The notes beneath the pieces are model-generated. The model saw only the letters and a program-made list of their open reading frames with translations, had not been told where the DNA came from and made no database searches. Both the position numbers and the translations under genes were made by a program. Below, one piece after another: positions 26,832 through 35,317 of a stretch of 64,000 bases of DNA. This DNA comes from DATLNF01 sp963765815 (GTDB lineage Bacteria; Actinomycetota; Actinomycetes; BP-191), in contig CAVXXT010000001.1 in assembly GCA_963765815.1 (NCBI GenBank), positions 1 to 64,000 on the forward strand. Reading direction: 5' to 3'. Every line of letters starts with the position of its first letter. The stretch's first letter is position 1.

Positions 26832-28484
26832 CTACTTCTTGAGCTCGTCCACGAGCTTCAGCGTCTCCTCGAGGAGGAGGTCGCCGACGCAGCGGTCGAT
26901 CGAGTAGCCGTCCTCGTAGTTGACGAAGACGTAGCCGCCGGCGATCAGCCCGAGCCCCTGCTGCCCGATCGGGTTGAGCTCGAACGACTGCGGCATGTAG
27001 CCGAGCGCGTCATTGCTCTGGGCGAGCGGGAACGTGATGCGGCCGGGGTTCTTCTCGCGGACCGTGTTGGTGAAGTTGGAGAACACCTCACCAGGCGCGG
27101 CCGTCAGGATGATGTCGTCGCCGATCCGCGCGCCGGTCACCGGCAGCTCCACCGACTGGGCCGACGTGGAGACACACGGCGCGGTGTCCGGCGACTTGCC
27201 GGTGCTCACCAGAGCCGGCGTCGCCCCGAACTTCCGGTCGAAGAAGCCCGGCGTGCCGAGTGCGGTCAACGGCACGTTGGTCAGCGCTGAGGTGGTGGTG
27301 ATCTGCGAGATCTTCACCGCGGTGTCGTCGACCGGGCGGCCGCGACCGACGGCAGGGATGAGCGCGGCGAGGCCGGCGCCGGTCTTCTGGCCCTGGCCGT
27401 TGGACATGTTGCCCAGGCCGGTCTGGAAGTGCAGGCCGATGCCGCCGAAGCGCTTCTCGAGCGCCTTCTCGAACTGGCCTGGCCAGTCCGGATGCGCGAC
27501 GCCGTCGTTGTTGCCGAACGACGTGGGGTGGGCGGCGTACGCGCCGAGGGTCGCGATGACCCGGCGCTTCCCCGGAGTGGTCGAGACGGCGCGGAGCCAG
27601 CTGAGCTGCGACTCCTCCGCCGAGCGGTAGGTGTCGCGGCGCTCGTTGTTGAACGCCCGCGCCTCGACCTCGCCGGCCTCCAGCGTGGCCGGCTCCATCG
27701 TCAGCACGGCCTTCTTCGCGGTCGCCTTGATGGTGTCGGCGATCTGCGCCATGTACCAGTTGGGCACGAAGCCCCAGCCGCCGATGAAGTCGGGCGAGGC
27801 GTGCGAGTGGGTCGCGTGCAGGATGTGCGACGCGGCGGTCACGCCGACCTTGCGCGCGGCGATCTGCGGGTCTGCGGCGAGCGCCGCCGCGATCTGCTTG
27901 GCGCCGCAGTCGGTGCACTTGCTGTTGTAGTCCCAGAGCCAGCCCTCGCCGTCGACGACGGTGGTGATGATGGTCTGCGTGCCGTCGCTGAACGCCATGC
28001 TGCGCACCCAGAGTCCGAGCGTCGTGTCGAAGGCCCGGACCGGGTTGACCGGGCCGATGCCGAAGCCGCCCTGGTAGATGCAGCTCGGGTTCTCCGGCCA
28101 CGTCGACCCCGCGCTGGCCAGGCCGTCAAGCGCGTTGAGCGCCGCGGTCGGCAGGTCCTCGAGCCACGCGGGCTCGGCCGTCTTGCACTTCGCCGGGTCG
28201 GTCTCCCACCGCGCCTCGGGGAAGCGCGCCTTAATCAGGTCGGGCCGCGGGGCCATCGACGTCTTCGCCGCCCCGACCAGCAGCCGCCCCGCGCCCGGCT
28301 TCGCCGCCGCCTGGGTGCCCGCAACGGACACGTCCGCCGGTACGCCGTCCGGGAGGTCGAGAGCGGGCGCGCCGGTCGGGGCCGAGGTCGGCACCGGCAC
28401 CAGTCCGACGCCGGCCCAGCCGGCGGTGACCATGAGCGCGCCGGTCATCCCGGCGAGCACGACAGAGCGAGCGGCCTTGCGCAT
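26832..28484 (-). CDS. Secreted neutral/alkaline ceramidase-like hydrolase
   Basis: 550 residues. The N-terminus is a signal peptide (MRKAARSVVLAGMTGALMV then TAGWAGVGLVPVP). The mature protein starts the domain at LLVGAAKTSMAPRPDLIK, has TIITTVVDGEGWLWDYN, then the metal-site-like ASHILHATHSHASPDFIGG, LGAYAAHPTSFGN and a GLGNMSNGQG loop near the expected catalytic Ser position. Non-lysosomal ceramidases are Zn enzymes that cleave the amide of ceramide; this one is shorter than the ~700-residue type and lacks the C-terminal immunoglobulin-like domain. Cys pairs support extracellular location. ATG 28484 follows AGGAGCC. It is followed by palindrome E3. Confidence 0.65.
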   Translation of the reverse strand: MRKAARSVVLAGMTGALMVTAGWAGVGLVPVPTSAPTGAPALDLPDGVPADVSVAGTQAAAKPGAGRLLVGAAKTSMAPRPDLIKARFPEARWETDPAKCKTAEPAWLEDLPTAALNALDGLASAGSTWPENPSCIYQGGFGIGPVNPVRAFDTTLGLWVRSMAFSDGTQTIITTVVDGEGWLWDYNSKCTDCGAKQIAAALAADPQIAARKVGVTAASHILHATHSHASPDFIGGWGFVPNWYMAQIADTIKATAKKAVLTMEPATLEAGEVEARAFNNERRDTYRSAEESQLSWLRAVSTTPGKRRVIATLGAYAAHPTSFGNNDGVAHPDWPGQFEKALEKRFGGIGLHFQTGLGNMSNGQGQKTGAGLAALIPAVGRGRPVDDTAVKISQITTTSALTNVPLTALGTPGFFDRKFGATPALVSTGKSPDTAPCVSTSAQSVELPVTGARIGDDIILTAAPGEVFSNFTNTVREKNPGRITFPLAQSNDALGYMPQSFELNPIGQQGLGLIAGGYVFVNYEDGYSIDRCVGDLLLEETLKLVDELKK

Positions 28485-28650
28485 GGGGGGCTCCTGGGTC
28501 AGGGGTACTCCTTGGGATAACGCGCGGCGGCCGACTTCGGTGCGGCCGGGCCGGCTGGTGTGGTGCTTGTCGGACGCCGGGTCTAGGCCGCCCGCCGGCG
28601 GGTGCGCTATCCAGGTCGCGGAGTCCACGACTGTTACGTAGTGTCAGGTG

Positions 28651-28980
28651 ATGTCCGGCAGCCGCCTCCGGGGCGCGACCTCCGCCCTGCTGCTCCTCGG
28701 GCTCCTGGCGACGCTTGCCGTTCTCCCCGCGCACGTCTCGGTCGGGCCGAGCGAACGGACCGTCGCGGCTCACGTCGCGGCCATCCGCGGTGACGACGGC
28801 GCCATCGTGGCGGCGCGGACCACTCCCGCTCGTCGCCTTGCCGACGTCACCCTCACGGCGGCGGCCCTGGACGTCACTCCCGCGCTGATGCCCTTCGATG
28901 TACGCCGGGATTCGGTCGTGCGAGCGGCCGGCCGGCAGTTCGACACCTGGGTCGCGCAGCGGGGCCCGCCTTCCTCCTGA
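28651..28980 (+). CDS. Small secreted or membrane-tethered protein
   Basis: 109 residues with an N-terminal hydrophobic segment (GATSALLLLGLLATLAVLPA) that reads as a signal peptide or anchor. The remainder is arginine- and alanine-rich (VAAHVAAIRGDDGAIVAART) and unrecognised. ATG 28651 rather than GTG 28648 is favoured because TAGTGT (28639-28644) lies exactly 6 nt before it. It is divergent from the ceramidase-like gene. Confidence 0.5.
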   Translation: MSGSRLRGATSALLLLGLLATLAVLPAHVSVGPSERTVAAHVAAIRGDDGAIVAARTTPARRLADVTLTAAALDVTPALMPFDVRRDSVVRAAGRQFDTWVAQRGPPSS

Positions 28981-29017
28981 GCACCGACGCCACCCCGTCG
29001 CCACCTCAGGAGTCCCC

Positions 29018-29356
29018 ATGTCAATGCCCGATGCCGTCCCGAACCACCGTGCGCTCGCGCTGTCCGGCAGCGAGCTCGCCGAGATCGAGCGGATGCTGCT
29101 CGAGCACCGCGCCGCCCGCCGCGCGCAGCTGACGGCGCTGGCTCTGCCCGAGGCGCGGGAGCACATCTCGCCGCGCGCGCTGTCCCGAGCCACGACCGTC
29201 GCCCGGGCGGTGCTCGAGCAGGTGGACGCATCCCTCGGCCGGATCGCCGACGGCAGCTACGGCTGGTGCCGTCGCTGCCTCGCCGAGCTCGACGTGGAGC
29301 GGCTTCGCGCCGCGCCGTACCTCGCCTACTGCGCCCGGTGCACCGTCTCGGGTTGA
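29018..29356 (+). CDS. DksA/TraR-type zinc finger protein
   Basis: 112 residues: a helical region (LALSGSELAEIERMLLEHRA, RATTVARAVLEQVDASLGRI) followed by a four-Cys zinc finger in WCRRCLAELDVERLRAAPYL and AYCARC. DksA/TraR proteins bind in the secondary channel of RNA polymerase and modulate initiation, often with ppGpp; actinobacterial small members are mostly uncharacterised. The acidic coiled-coil tip typical of E. coli DksA is not evident. It is 14 nt upstream of the macro-domain gene, likely one transcript. Confidence 0.8.
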   Translation: MSMPDAVPNHRALALSGSELAEIERMLLEHRAARRAQLTALALPEAREHISPRALSRATTVARAVLEQVDASLGRIADGSYGWCRRCLAELDVERLRAAPYLAYCARCTVSG

Positions 29357-29370
29357 GACAGACTGCCCGT

Positions 29371-29859
29371 GTGGAGATCACGCTGGTGCGTGGGGACATC
29401 ACGGCGCAGGACGTGGACGCGATCGTGACTGCGGCCAACTCGGGGCTGCGTGGCGGCGGGGGAGTCGACGCAGCCGTGCACTCCGCCGCCGGGCCGCAGC
29501 TGCTGGCCGCCTGTCGCATGCTGGCGCCGTGTCCCACCGGCTCGGCGGTCGTCACCCCGGCGTACGGCCTCGCGCCGGTGAAGTGGGTGATCCACGCCGT
29601 GGGGCCGATCTACTCCGGCCCGAGCGACGCGCCGCTGCTCGCGTCGGCGTACACCTCGTCGCTGGCCCGTGCTGACGAGGTGGAGGCGCACTCGGTGGCG
29701 TTCCCGTCGATCTCGACCGGCGTCTACGGCTACCCGATCGCGGAGGCCGCCCAGGTGTCCGTCCAGGCGCTCCGCTCGGCCGTCACGGGAGTGCAGCAGG
29801 TCCGGCTGGTCGCGTTCTCGAATGCGGTGCACGACGCGTGGGCGGCGAACCTGGACTAG
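29371..29859 (+). CDS. Macro domain protein (ADP-ribose hydrolase/reader type)
   Basis: 162 residues comprising a single macro domain: VEITLVRGDITAQDVDAIVT, AANSGLRGGGGVDAAVHSAA (phosphate and ribose loops), GSAVVTPAYGLAPVKWVIHA, VGPIY, and SISTGVYGYPIAEAAQVSV. This is the MacroD/YmdB-like arrangement that hydrolyses ADP-ribosyl esters or O-acetyl-ADP-ribose. All loop residues normally required are present. The GTG start gives no extra N-terminus. There is no obvious ADP-ribosyltransferase nearby. Confidence 0.88.
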   Translation: MEITLVRGDITAQDVDAIVTAANSGLRGGGGVDAAVHSAAGPQLLAACRMLAPCPTGSAVVTPAYGLAPVKWVIHAVGPIYSGPSDAPLLASAYTSSLARADEVEAHSVAFPSISTGVYGYPIAEAAQVSVQALRSAVTGVQQVRLVAFSNAVHDAWAANLD

Positions 29860-29879
29860 GAGGAGGTGCTCTACACCGC

Positions 29880-31568
29880 GTGAGAGGTCACAGGGGGTTG
29901 GTCGCGGTCCTGGCGCTGCTCGGGGTCGTGCTGGTCGCGCCGGCATCGTCGGGGGCGAGCGCCGACCCGACGAAGCCGGGGGCGCTGAAGAGCACCCAGA
30001 TCGAGTACGACGCCGGCCCCGCGGTGCTGATGACGCAGCCGACCAACGGCGCGCCCCAGCCGGTCGACCTGCACGGCGAGATCCGCGTGCCCACCGGCCG
30101 CGGCCCGTACCCGGTGATCCTGCTGATGCACGGCCGGCACCCGACCTGCACCTACGTCGCGCTGGAGCACCTCGGCCACCCGTGCCCCGCGACGCCGGCG
30201 ACCGCGCCGATCGACTCCTACACCGGCTACCGCTACCTCGCGACCAACCTGGCGAGCCACGGCTACCTCGTCATCAGCGTCGACGCCAACGGCATCAACA
30301 CCTACGACACGGCCGACCTCGACTCCGGCGCGGTCGCGCGAGCCGAGCTCATCAGCCGTTCGCTCGACCTGCTCGCGGAGTGGAACGACACCACCGGGCC
30401 GGGTGACGTCGGCGACACGCTCGTCGGCAAGGTCGACCTGCGCCGGGTCGGGGTGATGGGTCACAGCCGCGGCGGCGAGGGCGTCACGCGCTGGCTCGCC
30501 TACAACCGCGGCCGCACCGACGGCCCGCGCTACCCGGTGTCGGCCGTCTTCTCGCTCGCGCCGACCGACTACGTCGACGCGATCATCGACGACGCGACGC
30601 CGTACGCCGTCCTGCTGCCGCGCTGCGACGGCGACGTGTCGGACCTGCAGGGCGCCGACGTCTTCGAGCGCAGCCAGTACGCCGCGGACGGGCCGCTGCA
30701 CCAGATCACGATCGAGGGCGCCAACCACAACTGGTTCAACACGGTCTGGACCCTCGACGACTTCGGCCCGACGGGCGACGCCGCGTGCCGCACCGAGTCG
30801 AAGGTCACGCTGCGGCTCACCGAGGCGCAGCAGGCGCGGGTCGGCCTGGCCTGGATGGCGGCGTTCTTCCGGCGGTACGTCGGCGGCGAGCGCCAGTTCG
30901 ACCCGATGCTCACCGGACGCGGGTCGCGGTCGGCGCAGTGCAGCCCCAAGCTCATGCTGGCGTGCGGCGACCTCGCCGACGTGTCGTGGCAGCCCGCGCC
31001 GGGCCGGCTCACGTCGCTCGTCGTACCGGACGTCGACGGCGAGGAGATCGCGACGACGCAGGCCGGCGGACAGCTCGTCGGCGGGCCGGGGCTCGAGCTC
31101 GCCGGCTGCGACGCGTGGCAGTCGCGGCCGTGCCCGACGCAGGGCGTCACGGCCAGCCGATCCAACGGCCCGCAGGTGAGCCTGACCTGGGATCGGCCTA
31201 CGTCGCTGACGCTCACCGCTCCCCGGTCGTGGCACGGCGACGCGCGCGGTGACTTCGTCGTCCGTCTCGGCGTCAACGCGGGCGAGGACGAGAGCTCCGG
31301 GCACGAGGTCGGGACCGGTCTGCTGCAGCTGCGCCTTCAGCTCACCGACACGCACGGGCGCACCCAGGTCGTCGCGGTGACACCCGCGATGGGCCAGCCG
31401 GAGCCGCCGCCGGGGAGCACGGTGCGCAACCTGCTGCTGTCCGACGTCCGCATCCCGCTGCGGCTGTTCTCCGGCATCGACGTGACGTCGCTGCGCAGCG
31501 CGCGGCTGCTCTTCGACGACCCGGCCGGCTCGGTGCAGCTCGCCGACATGGCGCTGCACGCCGGCTGA
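29880..31568 (+). CDS. Large secreted alpha/beta hydrolase
   Basis: 562 residues. A signal peptide (GLVAVLALLGVVLVAPASSG) precedes PYPVILLMHGRHPTC (oxyanion region), YLVISVDANGINTYD, the nucleophile elbow VGVMGHSRGGEGV, VSAVFSLAPTDYVD, an acidic VLLPRCDGDVSDLQG and catalytic His in IEGANHNWFNT. The last 200 residues are a beta-rich accessory region (SLTWDRPTSLTLTAP, RNLLLSDVRIPLRLF). Three or more Cys pairs are consistent with export. The fold resembles PET-hydrolase/chlorophyllase-like enzymes; the substrate cannot be inferred. GTG 29880 is 20 nt after the macro gene. Palindrome E2 follows its stop. Confidence 0.78.
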   Translation: MRGHRGLVAVLALLGVVLVAPASSGASADPTKPGALKSTQIEYDAGPAVLMTQPTNGAPQPVDLHGEIRVPTGRGPYPVILLMHGRHPTCTYVALEHLGHPCPATPATAPIDSYTGYRYLATNLASHGYLVISVDANGINTYDTADLDSGAVARAELISRSLDLLAEWNDTTGPGDVGDTLVGKVDLRRVGVMGHSRGGEGVTRWLAYNRGRTDGPRYPVSAVFSLAPTDYVDAIIDDATPYAVLLPRCDGDVSDLQGADVFERSQYAADGPLHQITIEGANHNWFNTVWTLDDFGPTGDAACRTESKVTLRLTEAQQARVGLAWMAAFFRRYVGGERQFDPMLTGRGSRSAQCSPKLMLACGDLADVSWQPAPGRLTSLVVPDVDGEEIATTQAGGQLVGGPGLELAGCDAWQSRPCPTQGVTASRSNGPQVSLTWDRPTSLTLTAPRSWHGDARGDFVVRLGVNAGEDESSGHEVGTGLLQLRLQLTDTHGRTQVVAVTPAMGQPEPPPGSTVRNLLLSDVRIPLRLFSGIDVTSLRSARLLFDDPAGSVQLADMALHAG

Positions 31569-31588
31569 CCCGGGCTCGCTCCGCCGCC

Positions 31589-31641
31589 CGAACCATGTCC
31601 GGATCTGTGACAGATCCGTGCTCGGGACACTCCACAGTTCG
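31589..31641. repeat. 53-nt nested palindrome, copy E2
   Basis: Ends CGAAC/GTTCG are 53 nt apart; the inner hairpin is GGATCTGT/ACAGATCC with one central base. It shares ATGTCCGGATCTG with E1 and lies 20 nt past the hydrolase stop. Confidence 0.65.
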
Positions 31642-31717
31642 GCGGCGTAGGGTGCCGAGGACTGCCGGTTGGCCCGCTGGGGGCGACGCGCCGGCTCGAG
31701 CTCGGGGGATCCACGCG

Positions 31718-34021
31718 ATGAACGTTCGCCGTACGTCACTGCTCTGCGCTCTCGCTCTCGTCGCCGTCGTCGCGCCTGGGGCGCGCGCGGCCCGGGCACC
31801 AGGCCGCGTCGACCTGTCCGCCGCCAAGGCGATGCTGCGCGCCGCAGGCGTCACGGCGCCGTCGCTCACGCCGGACCAGCAGAAGAAGTACAAGGACTGC
31901 AGCAGCGTCGACTACACCGACAGCCCGGACGGCACGGCGCTCGACGTCGCGTCGTACACCACGGCGTACGACTGCATCGACCCTGACGGCTGGCTGTTCG
32001 CGATCGACACCGTCGACGCGTGGGACCGCACGGACCTCGACTTCGTCGACATCTACGTCGACACCGACCTCAACGCGCTGACCGGCTGCGACGGCTTCGA
32101 CTACTTCGTCTACGGCTACTGGGAGGCCGATGTCGACGACCTGCTCGGCGGCGTCTTCCGGTCCACCTCGTGCGCCGACGCCGACGTCGAGCTGGTGGCC
32201 TCGGCGGCGATCCTGCACCCCGACCCGCGGAGCCTCGGTCTGCTGTTCGACAACTACGCGATCGGGTCGCCGGGCGAGTTCGCCTGGTACGGCGACATCT
32301 CGGCGGTCAGCGAGCAGGACCTCGAGGAGTTCCCGAAGACCGGCTCGCACCTGGAGACCGGGTTCCTCGACACCTGCACCCCCCAGTCCCAGCCGAGCGG
32401 CTACGTCACGCAGAGCCCGAAGTCGACCCTCATCGCGCCGGCGCTGACCGCGGCCGGCGCGACCGATGTCGCCACGCACGCGTACGGCCTGGTCACCTTC
32501 GCCGGCGCCGCCTCCCTCGCCGACGTCGTCACCGCGATCGACCCCCAGGCGGTCGTGGAGCCCAACCACCTGCGGCCGTGGTCGGCCGTGCCCAACGACA
32601 CGGCGTACGCCCTGCAGTGGAACCTCGCGGCGGTCAAGGCGGAGCAGGCGTGGGACCTCACGCACGGCTCGCTCGCGGTGACGGTGGCCGTCGTCGACAG
32701 CGGCATCGACAGCGCCCACCCGCAGCTCGCCGGCAAGCTCGTCGCCGGGTACGACGCGACGGCGGGCACCGGCCTCGCCCCCGGCAACACCGACGAAGCG
32801 GGCCACGGCACGGCGGTCGCCGGTGTCGTCGCCGCGCGCACCAACGACGCCGAGGGCCTGGCCGGCCTCGGCTGGGACACCCGGGTCATGCCGGTCAAGG
32901 CCGGTGACGCCGACGGCGCCAGCAACGCGGCGACGATCGAGGGCATCCGCTGGGCGGCCGACCACGGCGCGCAGGTCATCAACCTGAGCCTCGGCTCCTG
33001 CGTCGCCAGCCAGCTCGAGCAGGACGCGGTCGACTACGCCGACTCCAAGGGCGTCGTGGTCGTCGCCGCGGCCGGCAACTCCGGCCCGGGCGCCTCGCCG
33101 GACTACCCGGCGGCGTACCCGTCGGTCCTCGCGGTCGGGGCGACCGGCGTCGACGGCACCATCGCGCGCTACTCCAACACCGGCGCGTACGTCGACCTCG
33201 TCGCGCCCGGCGGGTCCGGCGACGGCATCGACGAGCACTCGATCCGGGTGCTGCGGCCCAACGGCGGCGAGACGGTGATCGACGGCACGTCGTTCTCCAG
33301 CCCGCACGTCGCCGCGGCGGCCGCGCTGCTCTACGCCCGCAAGGCGACGATCACGCCGGCGGAGGCCCGCTCGATCCTCACGTCGACGGCCGCCGACCGT
33401 GGCGCCGTCGGTCGTGACGACGTCTACGGCGCCGGTCTGCTCGACGTCGGTCGGGCAGTGGCGGCGACGGGCAGCTCCGGTCCGGCACCGACGCTCAGCG
33501 CTCCGGCGACCGCGACGGCCGGGGTGCTCATCACCGTCGGCGGCACGGCGGCGCCCGGCGCGGCGGTCGAGCTGTGGGGCGTCACCGCGCCCAACGGCAC
33601 GATCACCAGGGTCAACACCCCGACCGTCACCGCCGACGCCAACGGCACCTGGACCAAGACCATCCGACCGCTTCGCAACGTCAACCTCCAGGCGCGCGTC
33701 GGCTCGGCCGTCTCCGGGACGCGGTTCATCGCGGTCAAGACCGACGTCACGCAGTCGGTCGCCCCGCTCGCCGGCTGCGTCGTCCAGGTCTCCGGCCGGG
33801 TCTTCGAGCCGAAGCCGGGCCGGACCGTCTTCATCCGCGCCGTCGACGCGGCGGGTCGCACCGTCAGCCTCGGGACCGGGACGGTCCAGGGCGACGGCCG
33901 GTTCCTGCTGCGCAAGACGTATGCCTGCGGTCAGCGGCTCTCGGTCTACACCGTCATCGAAGGGGACGCGGTCAACCGTCCCGGGGCGACCGGCACCCAG
34001 CCGATCACCACCCGACGGTGA
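31718..34021 (+). CDS. Secreted subtilisin-like (S8) serine protease
   Basis: 767 residues with signal peptide (TSLLCALALVAVVAPGARA), a 300-residue N-terminal region rich in Asp (IYVDTDLNALTGCDGFDYF, calcium-binding-like), then the S8 domain. The catalytic triad is Asp in AVVDSGIDS (about residue 326), His in GHGTAVAGVVAA (about 363) and Ser in DGTSFSSPHVAAA (about 525). The oxyanion Asn lies in AAAGNSGPGASPD. About 140 C-terminal residues form two beta-sandwich-like modules. Extracellular proteolysis is the expected role. ATG 31718 is preceded by GGGGGA. It stands alone between palindromes E2 and E4. Confidence 0.9.
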   Translation: MNVRRTSLLCALALVAVVAPGARAARAPGRVDLSAAKAMLRAAGVTAPSLTPDQQKKYKDCSSVDYTDSPDGTALDVASYTTAYDCIDPDGWLFAIDTVDAWDRTDLDFVDIYVDTDLNALTGCDGFDYFVYGYWEADVDDLLGGVFRSTSCADADVELVASAAILHPDPRSLGLLFDNYAIGSPGEFAWYGDISAVSEQDLEEFPKTGSHLETGFLDTCTPQSQPSGYVTQSPKSTLIAPALTAAGATDVATHAYGLVTFAGAASLADVVTAIDPQAVVEPNHLRPWSAVPNDTAYALQWNLAAVKAEQAWDLTHGSLAVTVAVVDSGIDSAHPQLAGKLVAGYDATAGTGLAPGNTDEAGHGTAVAGVVAARTNDAEGLAGLGWDTRVMPVKAGDADGASNAATIEGIRWAADHGAQVINLSLGSCVASQLEQDAVDYADSKGVVVVAAAGNSGPGASPDYPAAYPSVLAVGATGVDGTIARYSNTGAYVDLVAPGGSGDGIDEHSIRVLRPNGGETVIDGTSFSSPHVAAAAALLYARKATITPAEARSILTSTAADRGAVGRDDVYGAGLLDVGRAVAATGSSGPAPTLSAPATATAGVLITVGGTAAPGAAVELWGVTAPNGTITRVNTPTVTADANGTWTKTIRPLRNVNLQARVGSAVSGTRFIAVKTDVTQSVAPLAGCVVQVSGRVFEPKPGRTVFIRAVDAAGRTVSLGTGTVQGDGRFLLRKTYACGQRLSVYTVIEGDAVNRPGATGTQPITTRR

Positions 34022-34055
34022 CGACCGGCGGTCGCTAGGGCTGCCGGCCCCCGGC

Positions 34056-34108
34056 CGTTCTGTGTCCGGCGGCGCGGCGTCGACGTGCTCGGCCGCGGAC
34101 ACAGATCG
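34056..34108. repeat. 53-nt nested palindrome, copy E4 (inverted relative to E3)
   Basis: Arms TCTGTGTCCG/CGGACACAGA enclose a 33-nt centre containing CGTCGACG. The reverse complement starts with the same 13-mer as E3 and carries GAGCACG at positions 19-25 like E1 and E2. It follows the protease stop by 35 nt. Confidence 0.7.
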
Positions 34109-34179
34109 GCGAGGCGGCGCTGTCCACAGATTCGCGGCGGGTCCGTCACTGCGGCATTGGCGGCGTCATCCTCGAGGGC

Positions 34180-34581
34180 ATGACGAAACTCGTGATCCCG
34201 ACCCCGTCGGCGCCGGCGTACGACGCGTATGTCACCTACACGCAGGACGAGGGCATCGGCGCCGTCAACCCGCACGACGTCGAGCTGTGGCTGCCGTTCC
34301 CCGGTGAGGACGCCGGCGGCACGTGCGCCGTGATCGACGGCGGCGGAAAGCCGCCGCGGCCGGAGATCGGCAGCAATCTCGCGCTGGTCATCAACGGCAT
34401 CCCGGAGCTCGAGCGCGCGCTGATCAAGGTGCACGGCGTGCCGTGCCCGAGCTGGGCGATCGAGCTCTACCGCGACCTGCTCGGCGCGCTCGACGGCCGC
34501 GTGACGACCGACCTGCTCGCCGTCGAGGGCTACCGCTGGGAGTCCTGGGTGCTCTCCGGCGGTCTGACCGCCGCCGCGTAG
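34180..34581 (+). CDS. Conserved hypothetical protein
   Basis: 133 residues, soluble, with no signal peptide. Motifs are YTQDEGIGAVNPHDVELWL, GSNLALVINGIPELERALIK and VEGYRWESWVLSGGL. I cannot assign a family or activity. It sits 33 nt before the toxin-antitoxin pair but has its own position after palindrome E4. Codon use matches its neighbours. Confidence 0.55.
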   Translation: MTKLVIPTPSAPAYDAYVTYTQDEGIGAVNPHDVELWLPFPGEDAGGTCAVIDGGGKPPRPEIGSNLALVINGIPELERALIKVHGVPCPSWAIELYRDLLGALDGRVTTDLLAVEGYRWESWVLSGGLTAAA

Positions 34582-34601
34582 ATCTAGTCGGCCACTTAGT
34601 C

Positions 34602-34607
34602 TATTCT
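34602..34607 (+). promoter_or_regulatory. Probable -10 of the first toxin-antitoxin operon
   Basis: TATTCT lies 6 nt before ATG 34614, in an AT-rich patch unusual for this window. No SD precedes the ATG, so the antitoxin message is probably leaderless. Confidence 0.5.
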
Positions 34608-34613
34608 GTGATC

Positions 34614-34841
34614 ATGGAGATCGGGGTGCATGCCGCCAAGACGCAGTTCTCCGCACTCCTGCGCCGGGTGGCCGCGGGGGAGGACGTCGTGATCCTGCGC
34701 GGCAGCCACCCGGTGGCGAAGCTCGTGCCCGTGCGGCCGACCCGCAGGCGCCAGCTCGGCGTCGACGCCGGCTTGTTCGAGGTGCCGGACGACTTCAACG
34801 ACGCCCTCCCCGCGGACGTCCTGGCCGGCTTCGAGTCATGA
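34614..34841 (+). CDS. Phd/YefM-type antitoxin
   Basis: 75 residues. MEIGVHAAKTQFSALLRRVA and AGEDVVILRGSHPVAKLVPV form the Phd/YefM DNA-binding fold; the C-terminal FEVPDDFNDALPADVLAGFE is the toxin-binding tail. Such antitoxins repress their own promoter and block the partner PIN nuclease. The stop overlaps the toxin start (ATGA). Confidence 0.85.
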   Translation: MEIGVHAAKTQFSALLRRVAAGEDVVILRGSHPVAKLVPVRPTRRRQLGVDAGLFEVPDDFNDALPADVLAGFES

Positions 34842-35227
34842 CCTACCTGCTCGACACCCACGTCTGGCTCTGGATTCTCACCAAGCCCGAGCGTCTGAGC
34901 GGCGAGGCTGCCGACGTCATCGCCGACCAGTCTTCGGCGTTGGTGCTCTCCGGAGCCAGCTCGTGGGAGATCGCGATCAAGTACGCCATCGGGCGCCTCT
35001 CACTGCCGTCGCGGCCGTCGGTCTACGTTCCCTCGCGACTGCGAGCCTCCGGGGTACGCGGGATGCCGATCGAGCACGCGCACTGCCTCGCGGTCGCCGA
35101 GCTCCCTCCGCTGCATCGCGACCCGTTCGACCGGCTGATCGTCGCGCACGCTCAGCTGGAGGGCTACACCGTCATCACTGGCGACGAGCAGATCCAGCAG
35201 TACGACGTCGACGTCATCGCCGCGTGA
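34838..35227 (+). CDS. PIN-domain ribonuclease toxin (VapC-like)
   Basis: 129 residues. The acidic metal site is complete: Asp in LLDTHVWLW, Glu in SSWEIAIKYAIGRL, Asp in RDPFDRLIVAHA and Asp in ITGDEQIQQYDV. The LLDTHVWLW / DPFDRLL pattern is the PIN subgroup that pairs with Phd-type antitoxins. It is expected to be an RNase that arrests growth when freed. Translation is coupled to the antitoxin through ATGA. A hairpin follows its stop by 12 nt. Confidence 0.88.
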   Translation: MTYLLDTHVWLWILTKPERLSGEAADVIADQSSALVLSGASSWEIAIKYAIGRLSLPSRPSVYVPSRLRASGVRGMPIEHAHCLAVAELPPLHRDPFDRLIVAHAQLEGYTVITGDEQIQQYDVDVIAA

Positions 35228-35239
35228 CATGCACGTCGA

Positions 35240-35280
35240 CCGAGCAGCGTGCCGGGCTCTCCACAACTTGTCCTGCTCGG
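35240..35280. terminator. Hairpin after the toxin gene
   Basis: CCGAGCAG pairs with CTGCTCGG across 25 nt. The centre contains CTCCACAACTTG, related to words in the 53-nt palindromes, so it may be a divergent member of that family. Confidence 0.45.
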
Positions 35281-35304
35281 CTCCGGGATGTCGGCGCCGG
35301 TGCC

Positions 35305-35310
35305 TAGCCT
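35305..35310 (+). promoter_or_regulatory. Probable -10 of the DUF2786 gene
   Basis: TAGCCT lies 7 nt before ATG 35318, selecting that start over two earlier in-frame ATGs and implying a leaderless message. Confidence 0.45.
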
Positions 35311-35317
35311 CGGGTGG

